From Coprinus comatus (taxonomy: Eukaryota; Basidiomycota; Agaricomycetes; Agaricales; Agaricaceae), in NCBI GenBank assembly GCA_034638255.1, contig JAWPGT010000015.1, positions 532,287 through 596,286 of the forward strand: DNA of 64,000 nt. Direction: 5' to 3'. Under the pieces are notes generated by a model. It did no database searches. It had not been told where the DNA came from and saw nothing but the letters and a program-made list of their open reading frames with translations. Both the position numbers and the translations under genes were made by a program. This document shows positions 24,601 through 37,686 of this stretch, in pieces (the stretch's first letter is position 1; each line of letters opens with the position of its first letter).

Positions 24601-25792
24601 GAATGTCAGTGATTCATGCACAATCAACATATCAACATCGTGACCATCAGTATGAGCAAACAAATATCACAATATACTTGTTCATAATTCATCTGATTCT
24701 GATTCGTGAGATCATCCTGAACGTTTCTTTGAATGGCTTGGGGACGTATCCAAACAACCTTTCAGAGAGAGAGAAAAAAAAAACCAGACCAGATTACTAG
24801 TTACAGTCGCTAATGTCATTGATATATTAAAGATCTATGTAGTGAAACTCTCCGAGGAACTTTTATTTCCCAAGACAACGAAGTATGAGAGTACAACAGA
24901 GCACTAGTACATAGATGAATATAAATGATCTAGACACTCTACTAGTAGAGATATGTAATGACAGGTGTAAACGCCAAGCCTCCAAAAACATAGCCTACGA
25001 CACATCATCAAAGTCACAATGAGCCCATCATACTGAATCATAGTAGTACTAGTTCTAAATTTAACTTTACAAATACAAAAATCGATATAAAAGAGACGTA
25101 TCTCCTCCCCCATTCAAGATAACCCTCCTTGCTTCCCCCCCCCCCCCCTTCTCTCCTCTACTTTACTACCAATGTTTCATACCTACTAAGGTGATACGTA
25201 GAATTTGAACAAATAAGAACTCGCGACATCCCACAAATCTTCAACCTTTTAAAAATAATAAAATGATAATTTTACATGGTGATTACTAAAACACTTGACT
25301 AATTTAAACTCTCATATATACATATTTCGAGCGTCTAGATCCTCAGCTAAACGACATACAACTCCCTGTACTTCTAATGAATATACTGTACGTGAGAGAT
25401 CATTACAACAAGAAAAAAAGTTTTAGAACTGTACAACGTTCCAAAAATACCAGAGGTAAGTCATTAGAGAGAGCCCAAAAAAAAGAAGAGAAGATAGTAC
25501 AATGGTACGAAAATGGTAAACGAATACAAAAATGAGAAAGAAAAAACCTAAAGCACAAGATATATGTAAAATGGTATGTATGTAAGTAGGAGGTATGTAA
25601 AGACAACAGCGACAACAACAAAATAATGCGAGGGTATGTCACTAATACGCAATTGAATTGCATTTGACCATACATGCGTGTCAGGGAAAAAGAAAAGAAC
25701 GAAAACCGAAAGAAAAGAAACAAGAGTCAAATAAAAGCACATATCGCACAGCAAAAAGAAAAAAAAAAAAAAGAACGAGAAAAAAAACGAAA
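21646..25792. other. 4.1-kb stretch without a supported gene
   Basis: The ORFs are short and lack partners across splice sites on either strand. Low-complexity patches occur, such as the C13 run at 25136-25148 and the A-rich tract near 25750-25790. It may hold UTRs, old repeats or untranslated RNA; nothing specific can be claimed. Confidence 0.5.
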
Positions 25793-27805
25793 TCAAGTAA
25801 CCAACAACCCTAACTTACTAGCCCTAGCCCTAACCCTCCAACTCTTCCAATCACTCCTTTTCCTAACCTCAATCCTAAACTTAAACTTCCTAACAAACGG
25901 TTTCCCAACCAACGGAATTCCTCTCTCATTGACCAAAACCACAACAGCCTTCAAATCCCCATTCTCATCCAAATCATTCACAATATCATACGATCCTTCT
26001 TGTTTTAAATGATTTGGACATTTCTCTTTTGCCCAACGTACGTTGATTTGTTTTAGATTTGGATTGTATTTGAGTATTAGAAGAACGGTTTCTAACATGC
26101 TTTCATCCCGATATGTGTGTCCTTTTGTTAACGAGAAACGTTTTAGGTTTGGTAGGAGTGGGAGTTGTTTGATTAGTTGTTTGAGTTGTTTCTAGTGAAA
26201 ATAATATTAGCTATGGATGATTAAAAAAGAAAAGAAAAAAGAACTCACAGCAGGAAATCCAGTAGTACACATGAAATGAAAATCCGTCAAATTCGGAACA
26301 GCCATTACTAAACTCTTATAAAACTCGGTATTATCTTTAACGGCATTAGCCACATGAGTCCAAATATCCAACGAAGTCAACGAATTCAAAGATTTCAAAA
26401 TGCTACAAACATCTCCCAGTCTTGATTCGTACATCGGTTCACAAGTCAAATCCAACGTTTCAACGGATTCCGGATGAGGTAATTCTGCCAATTGCTGATA
26501 AACGCCGATGTATGTGTCTAGAAAAGGTAATGCGCCTGGTTGTAAATGCATTGGCATTGTTTCTGGCGACATCCATCGTTTAAAGTTCCATAAGAATCGA
26601 AGGTATTTGAGGGATGTGTGTTTTGAAAGGAATGAGCCCAAGATCCGGGGATCAGTGGGAGGTCCGAGGGAGAAATCGTTTTGGTAGCCAAAGGAACCGA
26701 GTGTGAGAGTATGTAAATTTGGCCAATGACCTTCCATGACAGGTTCAAAGTCAAAGATACGGGAAGAAGAGGAGAAGCTGCAAATTGCCAATTCTTCGAG
26801 ATTGGGACAATGTTTGATGATCATGTTCCAAAAACGTTCTGGAAGGTCTTCAAAGACTGGGAAGAGGTCTGGAAGAGAGATTATTGGGTGAAGAGGAAAA
26901 GGATTCGCAGAAGGAAACTGACCTGCACCGCCGAGACCATGCCGTACAATGATGGAGAAGCTGGTGAGGTCCCGAAAATCAAACAACTGGACATGGCTAC
27001 AGATGAGTGTATGGGGATGCAACGTGATGGAATATATCGTACGCGGCTATTTTGATCGAGAGGTCTACTTCCGACATTGGTAAAGACGCTCTTGAGCTTG
27101 GGGCAGCTGTTTAGCGATCAGGAACATGACTTGATGGCCAAGACATATGCAATTAACATACTTTAAGCGTAATGTCTCCCAGAGGTGATCGTCTGGCAAC
27201 TCCAAACCATCCCAGTCAAAGGTGTGCATGTTTTCGAGGCTTTCTGAGATTTGTTCTAGTTTTGCGACTACCCATTTCTCCTCGAGGTATTCGTCTGGCC
27301 TAGGCCAGGAAAGATAGTAGTTGGGACGAACGGCAAGCTTTTTAACATATCGGCAGAGGTCTCTTTGACGATTGAACATTTCTAATGCGACGCGACATTT
27401 TCTGCTGGACTTGAGGACAACAGTCTCGTATAGATAGGGGAGAAGGATGAGATTTAGGTAGGAAGACTATAAAAGTATGAGAAGAGGTAGTTGTGATGGA
27501 TGACGGAGAGTACGTACGGTCAGACTGAAGTTGAGGATGTCGGCGGTAGAGAGGAGAGCGGCAATCTCGCGAATGATGTCCTCGGGCATGGAGCCAGCTG
27601 TTCCTATATCCACTGGTCGTCGTCCAGCTGGCAATTCAGAGTCATTTGGATCTGGGAGGACATGGTTGACGGAGGGTTGGAGAGAGGCAGAGTGTAGGGG
27701 GACTGAGCGTGCAGTGGCAGTCAGAATGTTCATAAGACTGCGGCGACGAGTGGCCTTTACCGCGCTGTCTGGGTCTCTGGGGAGGGTTTGGTTGCGAGAG
27801 GCCAT
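25793..27805 (-). CDS. F-box protein with LRR-like region, 597 aa
   Basis: Five exons close in phase: 27805-27518, 27466-27162, 27106-27043, 26986-26249 and 26191-25793. A Ser/Pro-rich leader precedes the F-box (SMPEDIIREIAALLSTADIL at about residue 70), the Skp1-binding motif of SCF ubiquitin-ligase adaptors. The rest has irregular leucine-rich repeats. CPKLKSV and CPNLEELAI are the usual repeat starts, and the C-terminal half ends in a basic stretch. Its target is unknown. It is intact, unlike the F-box gene at 3.7 kb, and starts head-to-head with the PX gene, about 100 bp apart. Confidence 0.82.
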
Positions 27806-27910
27806 GGGAGGAGGAGGTCAAGTCCTCCATTCCTCTCTGAGACCGCCAAATGAGGTTACACCGCCACACAAACTGCTATCCTTGATAGCCGCCCACAGAA
27901 ACGAGGCCTA

Positions 27911-28972
27911 CATGCTCTCCAGCAGTCCCCAACTACCCTCCAGACATACTGTGCACATCCATCACCTATCTCTGCTGCTCATCGATCTACATGATGACCA
28001 GGCCACCCAGTATGATATGTTCTAATATTACGTAATCCACCTTAATGACACAACACATCTTGGTCTTGCAGCGCTTAAGCAATGACGACGTCTGGTATGT
28101 TTGCCATCTTCTTCCAAGCATGCTCTCAATCTGTCTAGATCATACACCACGTGCTCAGCATCCATTTGCAAATACCTCTGCTAAACTAGAGCTACTGCCC
28201 AGCCCAAGAATAGACATCGAGGAAGAGGCAAGACTCTACGAGGACCTCCGCTCCACAGTCTCAGAACTACCTCCCATCGTACGACTCTTTCATTCTACCT
28301 CTCTCCACTCGCTCATATCTCCCACAAGCACAAGCACAGACCCCGCTCTCGTCCTTCGCCACCACCCCCCTCCGTCCTCTCAAGTGACATCTTCTTGGCA
28401 GACAATACTGGTCATTCAGACGCCAAAGCTTTCGCACAGGATGTCGTTATCACTGGCTGGTCAACTGTAGGTGATACCCCTCCCCAAAGCGCTGGTGTAA
28501 AAAAGAGTCTCAAGGCTGCCGCTGGTGCCAGTGGTGGCGCTTATATTGGTATCTCTCTTTCCTTTCGCTCACTCTCTACACCTCCTCATGCACCTTTTAG
28601 TATTTGACTGTGCAATACCACAAAAGAGGTACCCTGTTCTACCTCGTTCACTATCGCCTATTTACTCAACCCTTTTAGGGAACAACAATCAATATCTTCA
28701 AACGATACAATGCCTTTGCAGAACTAGACCACGCTCTTAGACGTTCCCTTCCTGTATGTGACATCATCACCCACTAGAAATCTCACGCAGTAATTATATC
28801 CCTCAGAGACATCTCTTACGCTCTGTACCAACTCTTCCTCCAAAAAACCCTCTCGCACGCTTCCGTCCTGCTTTTTTGGATCGTCGCCGTAATCTACTAC
28901 AATTCTGGCTGCAAGTGTCCTTCTTCATCCAGAAATTGGTGGAACCGAAGTCGTCAAGAAATGGGTCATCAC
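27911..28972 (+). pseudogene. PX-domain protein (Ypt35-like), frame disrupted
   Basis: The C-terminal PX domain is clear: VFDCAIP, then TTINIFKRYNAFAELDHAL (the R..Y..F..L phosphoinositide-binding segment), then LPPKNPLARFRPAFLDRR and HPEIGGTEVVKKWV before the stop. PX domains bind PI3P, so the yeast homologue acts at endosomes. The N-terminal half is coding-like (DNTGHSDAKAFAQDVVITGW). The pieces lie in different frames. At about 28912 GCAAGTGTCC lacks one base relative to the frame on both sides. Phases also fail to close at the 28650-28680 intron and near 28370. It is either a decayed gene or has several homopolymer deletions. Confidence 0.65.
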
Positions 28973-29301
28973 CTAATTTATTTTTAATTTTATTGCTTTT
29001 ACCTCTTACTACTAATCCTTATCTCATATCCCCTTGCAATTTTATCGCTTTCAGACCAACTCTTTGTGAATTAAGAAAATAAGCCTCGTGCTTCCCACAT
29101 CACGCACTCGCAACAAACCATCATCAACACTTGACATTGACATTGACAATCTCGACAATCCTTTTGATTGTTGGTTACGATGCCTTAACAGGAACCGAAG
29201 ATCCCAACATTCTATTTACTTAAAAGAGCGCTCTTGGATCAAGCAAGGCAATTACACGGCTGGTTCCTGTTCACTCTTTCTTCTATTTCTCTAACGTAAT
29301 A

Positions 29302-31443
29302 ATGACGGTCGAGGCACCTTCAGAGTAAGCAGTTTGACATCGTCAGATCTAATTTATGTTCATCATCACACCCGAACTAGATTCGTACAGTTTTGTGTTG
29401 AATATTCAACAATCGGTCAGTCATTTTAATCTTCTAATAAGCATACAATTCATAATCTCATTTTGCCTATTCACCTCCCCATCTACCTCATCCATTCTCA
29501 ACCTCTTTCAACAACGTCGACTTATCCCTAGCTCTTCTATACTACGATTACACATTAACTCTGACATCCGAAATCACCTACATATGGAAACAAAAACGAT
29601 TCTTCAAGTTATCAACTGTTTTATATTTCCTTTGTAGATATGCTTTGGCTTCGAATGTTATGTATGTTTTGACTCTTGGGAGGGTTATTAATGGGAGGGT
29701 ACGTACTTTCTCTCTTGCTATTAGCGCCATTCCTTTTCGACGTTTCCTTTTTCTTTGGAAAGATATACTATTGTCCAAATATTACCTACTTTGCTCATAA
29801 CTTTTCTTGATTGATATACTGATATATGTGTGTTATTTTAGTGAGTTTCCGATTTCAAGTTGTGTTGATATCATAAAGTTGATCATGGTGATTGTATTGA
29901 TTGATTGTGGGTTGGTGGTGATTATGTTTGTTCGTCATGATTATGATTGTATGCAATGGTAATGGGTTGATGATGACATATCGGATATTGATATTTGGAC
30001 ATTGGACATTGGGCGTTATTGGGGATGTTTTTTTTTGGACGTCGTGCGTTGGGCATTGTCAACTGTTGAAACGTTTGATCGTTACGTTGTTGGACATTTG
30101 GGCGATGAAAAAAAAAAGTTGTGATTTAGGTTATAGAATAAGTGCGGGTATTAGTATTCTTGGAAGATTATCAGTCATTAGTGAGTACTACAAAATCAAT
30201 TTTATGTTGATTCTCGAGATATTCATTTCATGTTTACTAGTTGTTTGGGGTGTAAGAACGTATATATTATGGGGTAAAAATATGTATGTTGGATTTTGGT
30301 TAGGAGTGGTTGGATTGGCTTGTGTAATTACGAATATTGTGAGTATTTCATTTTTTTTAAAATGTGATATCACTCATTCTCCCCCCCCATTTTATAGATT
30401 AGTGTGTTTGGTGCCAAATGCGATTGGCAACATTCTATTCCAATGTATGTCCCTTTATCTTTATCGTATTCAGTACTAACATTCATCTTACAGGAGTACG
30501 CACTAAATATAACATGAAAATAACGTCTTATCATACTGATTCAGCACCTTTACTCCTTTTAACTACACAGCCGGCGTATTATTCGGAGTCCTGATATGCG
30601 TATTTGAGCTATCAGCTACTATATTGACAATAATAAGAAGTTATCAAGCTGTTAAGCTTTGTGGAGGTTGGGAATTACAAAAGGCGGGGTTGTATGGAGT
30701 TTTACTCGAACAAGGTGAGTCTACCTTATTCCTCCCTTCCATAAACATTTCTAATCTTCATTTTTTTTTTGGTGACTTGAAGGCTCTCTATATCTAGTGT
30801 GAGTAGTTCAATATCAAATCTGAAACGTTTGGCTTTTACATGAATTTTGAATCTTTATAGAGTTGTGTGTCTTTTTACTGTAATTCCGTATCTTGTAAAC
30901 TTGATACTGGTAAGTCTTGTCTTCTTTTCATTTTTTCTTTACAATCGCTAAATTACATTGAAGGGCGCACCTGTAAGTTCAAAAAAGTCTTTCCAACAAA
31001 TAGTATATCATAATATGGATATGTTTTTACTTTAAAGACCATCCAAAGACTACTCAACGCATACCCAATGCCGTACGTCTCCAATAATCAAATCATTTAA
31101 TCAACTCGACTGTTAACCTTTTAATTTAAATAGAATAACAGGCTTAATGACGGCAAGGTTTATACTTCATATACGAAAATGGGATCAAAGAAGATGTATA
31201 TCAAAAGATAAAGATGAAATGGATACAAGTTTGGGAAGGATGACTTTAAATTCGGATTTGAGATTTATGAATTCGTATGATTCGGAGAATCATGGTAATG
31301 GAGTTCGTAGTCAAAATCAAAGTCAAAGTCGTAGTCGAGGGTTTGTGGATACAGAGGAATTTGGTTTTGATCCCGTGAGGAGTGTAAAAGAGAGAAAAAA
31401 TATGGAAAAGGGAGAAGGGGGTACAGTGGAGTGTGTTGTATAG
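29302..31443 (+). CDS. DUF6533 domain multi-TM protein
   Basis: The gene starts at MTVEAPSE with a short exon, then FVQFCVEYSTI. The DUF6533 core follows (SLALLYYDYTLTLTSEITYIWKQKR...CRYALA). Further exons carry TM helices (ILEIFISCLLVVWGVRTYILWGKNMYVGFWL, GVLFGVLICVFELSATIL, VVCLFTVIPYLVNLIL) and the closing ITGLMTARFILHIRKW plus a Ser/Gln-rich tail. Several introns, some very short, are evident. This family is greatly expanded in Agaricomycetes and has a seven-TM-like topology without proven function; a membrane receptor or sensor is only a guess. The exact borders of the middle exons were not resolved. Confidence 0.75.
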
Positions 31444-32411
31444 TACAGTATGTGTTTTACAATCTTTCCAAGTTCGCTGTTGTAAATTGACAAATTTGTT
31501 CTATAAGGTTTCCTGCTATTGGATAATTTAAATTTGTATTTTATTACAAGTCTTTGATAAGCCGATTTTTATGTGGATTTACTTTCTCAACCTGACACTT
31601 CAAACGAATTCGTAACATCCAGGACCTTCCTTCAGTTACTTTATGTATATGTTGTTACTGTTGTACAATACCTTGTTCTTGTCTTCTTTGTTTCCAACCA
31701 CCTCCTGAGACTCTTGGCATCGGCGATGTTTCACCTTGTCTCAGAACCATACCCTATGTACATCAGTAACTGAAATAGACACTGTGTATATTGAGTATCG
31801 ACCCCTATTGCCACAAAGTATTGATATATTGAAATTTGTTGCCACATGCTATTATCCCTTCATACATTTTTGAAATTCGTTCACTTGATTGTATCTTAAT
31901 ATATGGTAAGGATGATAGTGTGACCCATATCTCCTCATGGTAATATCAGTATTCTAAGAAAACTACGATCTTTCAGCTTTTCGGAGTTACAGTGGGTTCC
32001 AGATAGGTTGTAAGGCATGTTGGAGCGTTTCCTCTTTACCAATCATTACTGGTGCCATTATTATTCTTTAAAAACTGATAGTACACTATGATATTCTTCA
32101 TTCACGTTGTGATGTGTAGATATTCACCTTGGAAGAACGTGCTTGGAACCATTACTTCTGTCTTCCTCGATCTATATTTAGATATTCCGTAAACCTGTAG
32201 GAGCATTTAGTTTAGCTTAGAATTTTTATTTTCGCCGTTGACCATTAATTCTCGACTCTGGACTGACTCTCACCGAGAGCCCTGCTAGCTTCCGAACGAA
32301 CCTGAACTGCCCGTATGATACTAGAAGCCTCCAGTTATTGATGAAGGTTGGAACTCTGGTTCTGGCATCTTCCAAACTTCCAACCATCAAAAAAAAATTC
32401 ACAAACTGCGA
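31444..32411. other. Intergenic, no gene seen
   Basis: AT-rich; no ORF pair with splice signals. It contains the 3' region of the DUF6533 gene and the promoter of the CFEM gene. Confidence 0.5.
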
Positions 32412-33277
32412 ATGAACCACCTCTTGTCCACTTCAATACTTTGGCTCTTGTTCTCGTTGGTCTCAAATGCATCTGCGGGAGAACTTCTTGGAAAGCAAGA
32501 TAAAGGGGTATATAAGAGTTGTTTGATTAAGTGTGTCGAATCGGAAGCAACGCCTAGTTGTATCAACATGTAAGTTTTTCTCTCTCGTACTATGTTTTCT
32601 TTTTCCGTATAGAAGAATTACTCACACTGATTCAACTTTTGAATTTTTACTGTAGCTTCGATGCCAGCTGTATCTGTAACACCCCAACAATAAAGTCTGC
32701 GATTTTGGCATGTCTTATGGCTGCTTGCACTCCAGAAGAACAGATGGAAGCCATGCAGATTGGTGCGACAACATGTCTTGATGGTATGTAGAAATTTTAT
32801 CTTGTCTTCCAAGTCCATACGCGTTATACTCATATTTACTAAACATCAGTAGGAAGACAGGCTGATGGATCCCCCCCACCTGTGATTTCTTCTTCCCCTC
32901 CTCCTGAGACAGTCGGAGAGAACTCGTATATAGTCAACTCCACCGTTTCTGACTCTACTTCCGCAGGTGGAGTCACAGATTTTAGAGACATGCCAGGCAC
33001 TATTTCTGCTGGTAGTCCAAGTGATATAGAAGACCCAACGACGACACCCGATGATAATCCGTCTGTAGGTGACGATGAAGCGAGTGTGGAAGCAGCTGTG
33101 AATTCTCCTATCCAAAGTACCTCTCCTTCTTCTCCTTCTCCTTCTCTCCCTCCTCCTCCTCCTCCTTCTCCTCCACCTCCTGCTATAGCTGCTGCAATCT
33201 CTAGTGGCGTTGGTATAGTTGTGGATTGGTGGTTAATAGCGTTTGTCTGTGTTGTCGGACATGCAGTTATTTTCTGA
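32412..33277 (+). CDS. CFEM-domain protein, secreted and GPI-type, 236 aa
   Basis: Three exons close in phase: 32412-32569, 32656-32783 and 32853-33277. An N-terminal signal peptide (MNHLLSTSILWLLFSLVSNA) leads into eight cysteines with CFEM spacing: C-x3-C, then C, then CIC, C-x4-C and a final C, with the Asp of FDASCIC that in CFEM proteins coordinates haem iron. A Ser/Thr/Pro linker ending in a polyproline stretch precedes a hydrophobic C-terminal tail, as for GPI-anchored wall proteins. CFEM proteins act in haem uptake, adhesion or host contact; which applies here is unknown. Confidence 0.88.
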
Positions 33278-33649
33278 CTCGATGGATGACCACTGTAGTA
33301 GAGCCTTCAGGCTGTTGAAGTATGTTATTGTTAGGCCAAAACACCATTATTTCCGTTATTTATCTGAATACCGTAGTGTATTACTCAAACAGATACCACC
33401 TGCGTAATACTACTTATGGTTGTAGGCGAATCATAACACTCGTCCGGACCTCCGCATGTGAAATGCGACAGTTACATTGCCACTTAAGCGCTCTATCCTT
33501 TCATGGGACCGAGGGTGATTAGGCGGATATACTATGAACCTCAACTTACACTCCACCGGAAGATATAAATAAATAAATTCCTTGAACCCAACAGAACATT
33601 CACGCACTCGAGTTATATATAAGACTCCAATGATCGGTATTTGTTTCAT

Positions 33650-33657
33650 AAAAAAAA
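33650..33657 (-). terminator. Pol III T8 terminator of tRNA-Ser
   Basis: Eight A on plus are T8 on minus, two bases beyond the tRNA 3' end. Confidence 0.75.
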
Positions 33658-33659
33658 CT

Positions 33660-33769
33660 CGCTGGAAGCAGGATTTGAACCTACGCGGTGAAACACCAAG
33701 TGATAATATTGGAAAGCATCGCTGCTGAACCATTCAAATCACTCGCCTTAACGACTCGGCCATCCCAGC
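33660..33769 (-). tRNA. tRNA-Ser(TGA) with a 28-nt intron
   Basis: A class II tRNA. The acceptor GCTGGGA pairs with TTCCAGC (one G-U). The D arm contains GGCCGAGTCGTTAAGGC. The anticodon stem AGTGA/TCACT closes the loop TT-TGA-A..A. The intron, 33705-33732, sits one base after the anticodon at the canonical position. The long variable arm is GGTGTTTCACC and the T arm GTAGGTTCAAATCCTGC. It decodes UCA. T8 on the minus strand (plus 33650-33657) is the terminator. Confidence 0.92.
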
Positions 33770-34758
33770 TTAACAGGACATTGTAACCTATTACATCTAT
33801 ATCTCGTAATGTACAAACCATATACCTTACTTGAGTACTTTGATTACGTTGTCGGTCAAGCTCGTCCATCATCATAACTTGGAGGTGTAATATCTGATTA
33901 GTGTTCTGATATATAGGTACATTGTACATGTGTAATACATGTTCATATATCCTGTATCCCGCGCATTACGATTTCTACAATTTTCGATAATTCTGATCTG
34001 TGGGTAAGATTAAAAGGCTCAACTTCGCTATCCGACTTGGAATGCTTACTTTAACCCTACCAAAACGTAAGCTAACACATTTCCTAGGTAGTAAAATATG
34101 GATGTGGTAGCACATATGGTACATATATACTAATACTATGGGGTAAGAGAAGCTTTCGAGATTAGAGAAATATAAAGAGAATCCCATAGTTCACGATTTT
34201 AACTGATATCCACTCTGCAAAACGTAAACTATTACAATTTCAATCTCCATTAACATTGATCCACACGTACCAAGTACGCAATCATACTTATTACAGTGTA
34301 CACTGTACATAGGTAAAAACCCTGATGCATGACGCAATAAATGATAATTCATATTAATAAACGTTCTTCCTTCGAGGATTTCATTTCATACTAGTATACA
34401 CTACTGTAGATAATTAAAAGAAGGGTTTTTAACAATGGAGAAACGTTTCCCACCAGCAGGAGACTGCGGTTGGACTGCGGCCCTTGCTACAGTAGCCTGG
34501 AGGCTACTGCCAGCATTGATGTCGTTCATGATCCACGTGTTGGCCGATGAAAGTCCTTGCCATTTCATTTCAACCTGTACAGTTTCTTCACATTCCTCCA
34601 TTCACTACAAGAATGATAACATGCATTCACAACCTGGTAGTCCTTCTTGTTATCTTATATGATTAACCTGAACGGGCGTACAACGGGCACAAGCCACAAG
34701 AACTCAAAGAGTTACTGTTACCGTCACCTTCTCGAAATCGAAATCCCTAGGTCGCCTG

Positions 34759-34783
34759 TTCTTGCTGCTGCTGCTGCTGCTTC
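34759..34783. repeat. (CTG)n microsatellite
   Basis: Five to six tandem CTG units in the upstream region of the Asn/Gln-rich gene. The rest of 33770-34966 shows no supported gene. Confidence 0.7.
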
Positions 34784-34966
34784 ACGCACCACGGTGTTCT
34801 AAGGAACAAGCCTTTATCCGAGATCCAAAGAGTTGCTGGCGGTGGCCAGGCTTGTAGTTCTTGATCTACCGTCAACACGGTGAAGAAGGTTAGTAGAACA
34901 CATCATGACAACATACTCTAGAACGAGTGGAGTCCTCACCTAAACCAGGCAGCTTTCTTCAAAGAA

Positions 34967-37632
34967 ATGACCGACGACACCAGCACCAACAGCAGCGGAT
35001 CCAATAACCGAAATAATAATCCTAATCTAAATCTGAATCCTAATCCTAATCCGAACGTGACATACACACAGCAGCGGAACCCTCAAATCCGTTATAGTAG
35101 TATGAATTATCGTCACAATACCATTATTACACACTTCAACCCCAACACTCAGACTCATACTCGAACTCGAACTCGTAACTTGAACTTTGGCGCTAATAAT
35201 CACGCCAACGCCAACAATAGTTACAGACACCTGACTCCGAGGAATACGAGTACTGTTTTTCGAATCAATCCTTCTATACGTTCATCGACAAGTCGTACTA
35301 TGATGGATGCAAACGCGAATGTTCAAGGCCAAGTTCCTCTTCATCGAACTGCAACTAGAAATTCTTATATCAGTTATGCGAGTACACCTTCTTGGGTTAA
35401 TCCATCTACTGTGAATCCCTCACCTTCAAGAAATTCAAGACCTTTACCTGATCCACTTTCTTTACCTCAAAATACGAGTAGTGGTAATTGGTATGGTCAA
35501 GGTCAAGGTCAAGGTCATGGGGTAGGTCATGGGCAGGGTATGGGATATGGGATGGGACATGGACAAGGGATGGCAGGAGTAGGAGTGGGAATGGGATATA
35601 GACCTGAGTCGGGTCTTGTGGTTAGGAATATAACACAGGCGGAGGATATTGAAGAGAAGATGAATATGATGATGAACAAGGAGATGAACAACAACATCAA
35701 CAGCAGCGACAACAACAGGAATATCAACCTCATCAACATCAACAGGATTCGAGAGGAGGACAGAATCATTCGGGAGCGGGAACGTATCATCAATATCAAA
35801 GTGGGAATGGGCCATATCCTCCTCCTCAAAATGCATACGAACAATATCGACAACGTCAGCCTCAACGATACCCCGTGGGTACTAATATTGGTGGTGGAGG
35901 TATACCAAGTAATTGTAATCATGGATATGGAATAGTTGGCATGCCTTCAGGTATGGGACCGAATGGTATGGGCGTGCCTATGGAAAGGGTACCAACACGT
36001 GCAGGGGCTAGGCCTTTACCAATTCCAGGTATTGTGAATCTTGGAAGGAGTGATACGTTGAGAAGTGAGAAGAGTAAAAAGAATCAATCGTTTGTTGGAG
36101 GATTTTTTACGGGATTAAGAAAGCTACCTAGGACGGTGTTGAGGTATGGAAGTAGGAGCGATAGGAAGAAGAAAGGTGATAGTGAATTGGGACATGGTCA
36201 GACCGACGAAGAATATGAAGATGGTGTTACTCCGCCGAGATATGATTCGAATCCAAATACGCCGGTTGGTGCAATTCCAGCGAATACAGCGCACTCTCAT
36301 ATGAAGAAAATCAAGAGTGGTACTACGCAAGGAGTGCCTTTGGCAACTCATGAGATGCCTGGAGCGTTACCTGTTTCGCCACCTCCTGCGGAACAATACA
36401 TGCGACAGAATCCTAGCCTTAAGTTGACACCACCTTCTGGGGAGACGCTTTCAGCTGTAAACGACCACGAATACTTTCAACAAGCTACATCGGAGAGAGA
36501 AGCTCAGGTTCCAATGTTTCCACCACCGAGCACGGAACGAGAGAGGGCAACAATTTTAATGTATCATGATACACAACCGTCTGATGCTGGTGTACAAGGA
36601 ATGAGGCCACCTACTCGAGCATCGGAACATCCATCATCGATGATTCCTCGACAGGGTACACCTGGACCGTTGAGCCGGATGCCATCGAATCATACATCAC
36701 AGCTGAATATGCCAGCGCCATCGACGAGCGAAGGAGCGAGAAGTACTACGCCAATACCTAATGGAATCAACACAACGGTTAATGCACCTACAAATATGCA
36801 GTCGCCTGTGACTGCTCATCCACAACCGGCGGGAGACTATATGAAGATGAGTGGGCCAGGGACTGATAGAACGCATACACAAGCAACCGAGTTTACGTCT
36901 TACACGTCGTATACGGAGGATCCTTCGTTCAGCACGCAATTGAACCCTGTGTTTCGGTTTTTCCGAGAGTTTTACAATTTACCGTGGATAGCGAAGCGAT
37001 GTACGGTTGACTACAGCCCGTTTACGGGGTTTGGAGGGCAGAAGGGAGGAAGAGGAATGAAAAAGACGTCGCAGTTGTGGTACAAGAAGCCAGGGGAAAC
37101 AGTTGAACATAATGGTGTTGATTTATTGACTGGAGACAATGGGTCTGTTGTGAGTCCGCTTGGAGGATGGAGGCGAGGACAAGGGCACAGACGACATGTG
37201 GAAAGACCTCGGCACCATCAAGGACAACATCGACACGGCAGTCGGCATGGGCACACACATACGGGTCACGGACGCCGACGTCATTTCAGGCGGAGGTCAA
37301 CGTCTACAATTACATTTGAAGAGTATCGACATCAGAGAAATGCCAGTCCACTAGTACCGCCCATCTATCCATATCCCTTTGCATCTCCTCCCTACCATTA
37401 TTACCAGGCCTATCCGCCACCGGCAGTCAACGGAACACCTGCACAGGCAGACACGAGTACCGCTGCCAATCAGGGGACTCCAGGGCCAAATACACAGAGT
37501 GGACATACAACAGGCAATGGACCGCCCAAGGGTGCTCGTCGAGCAATGTACCCACATGGCTATATGCCTGGACCAATGTATCCTGCGCCGGTGTACGTAG
37601 AGGACGGACGAGTGATGTACATGTTGGCGTGA
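34967..37632 (+). CDS. Asn/Gln/Gly/His-rich low-complexity protein, frameshift at ~35655
   Basis: A long intronless coding region. The N-terminus is Asn-rich (NLNLNPNPNPN). A Gly/Gln/His/Met repeat follows (GQGQGHGVGHGQGMGYGMG), then a Gln-rich stretch. The C-terminal half from about 36050 is more ordered: FVGGFFTGLRKLPRTVLRYG, then NPVFRFFREF.NLPWIAKRCTVDY and QLWYKKP, ending in His/Arg- and Pro/Tyr-rich tails. The frame changes by -1 at GAAGAGAAGATG (about 35655). The annotated frame before it and the frame after it are both clearly coding (the latter reads EDEYDDEQ and on to GTNIGGGG), so one protein of about 885 aa is implied. The ordered motif looks conserved, but I do not recognise a function. 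Confidence 0.6.
35494..35575 (+). repeat. Gly/Gln/His hexanucleotide coding repeat
   Basis: Tandem GGTCAA/GGTCAT/GGGCAG/GGGATG units in frame encode G-Q, G-H and G-M pairs inside the low-complexity protein. Confidence 0.75.
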
Positions 37633-37686
37633 GAAGGTGGATGAGAAATGATGTGCGGTGTGACATGTGACAGTGAAGGGTTAGAG

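Noticed and set aside
25807..25840. CCCTAA-like repeats resembling a telomere
   Set aside because: The few copies are irregular (CCCTAAC, CCCTAGC, CCCTAAC) and lie inside the 3' coding exon of the F-box gene; not a tandem array.
35462..35922. Two minus-strand ORFs with hydrophobic runs (Ile/Leu-rich)
   Set aside because: Antisense readings of the Gly/Gln/His and Asn-rich repeats; the apparent TM segments are artefacts of composition.
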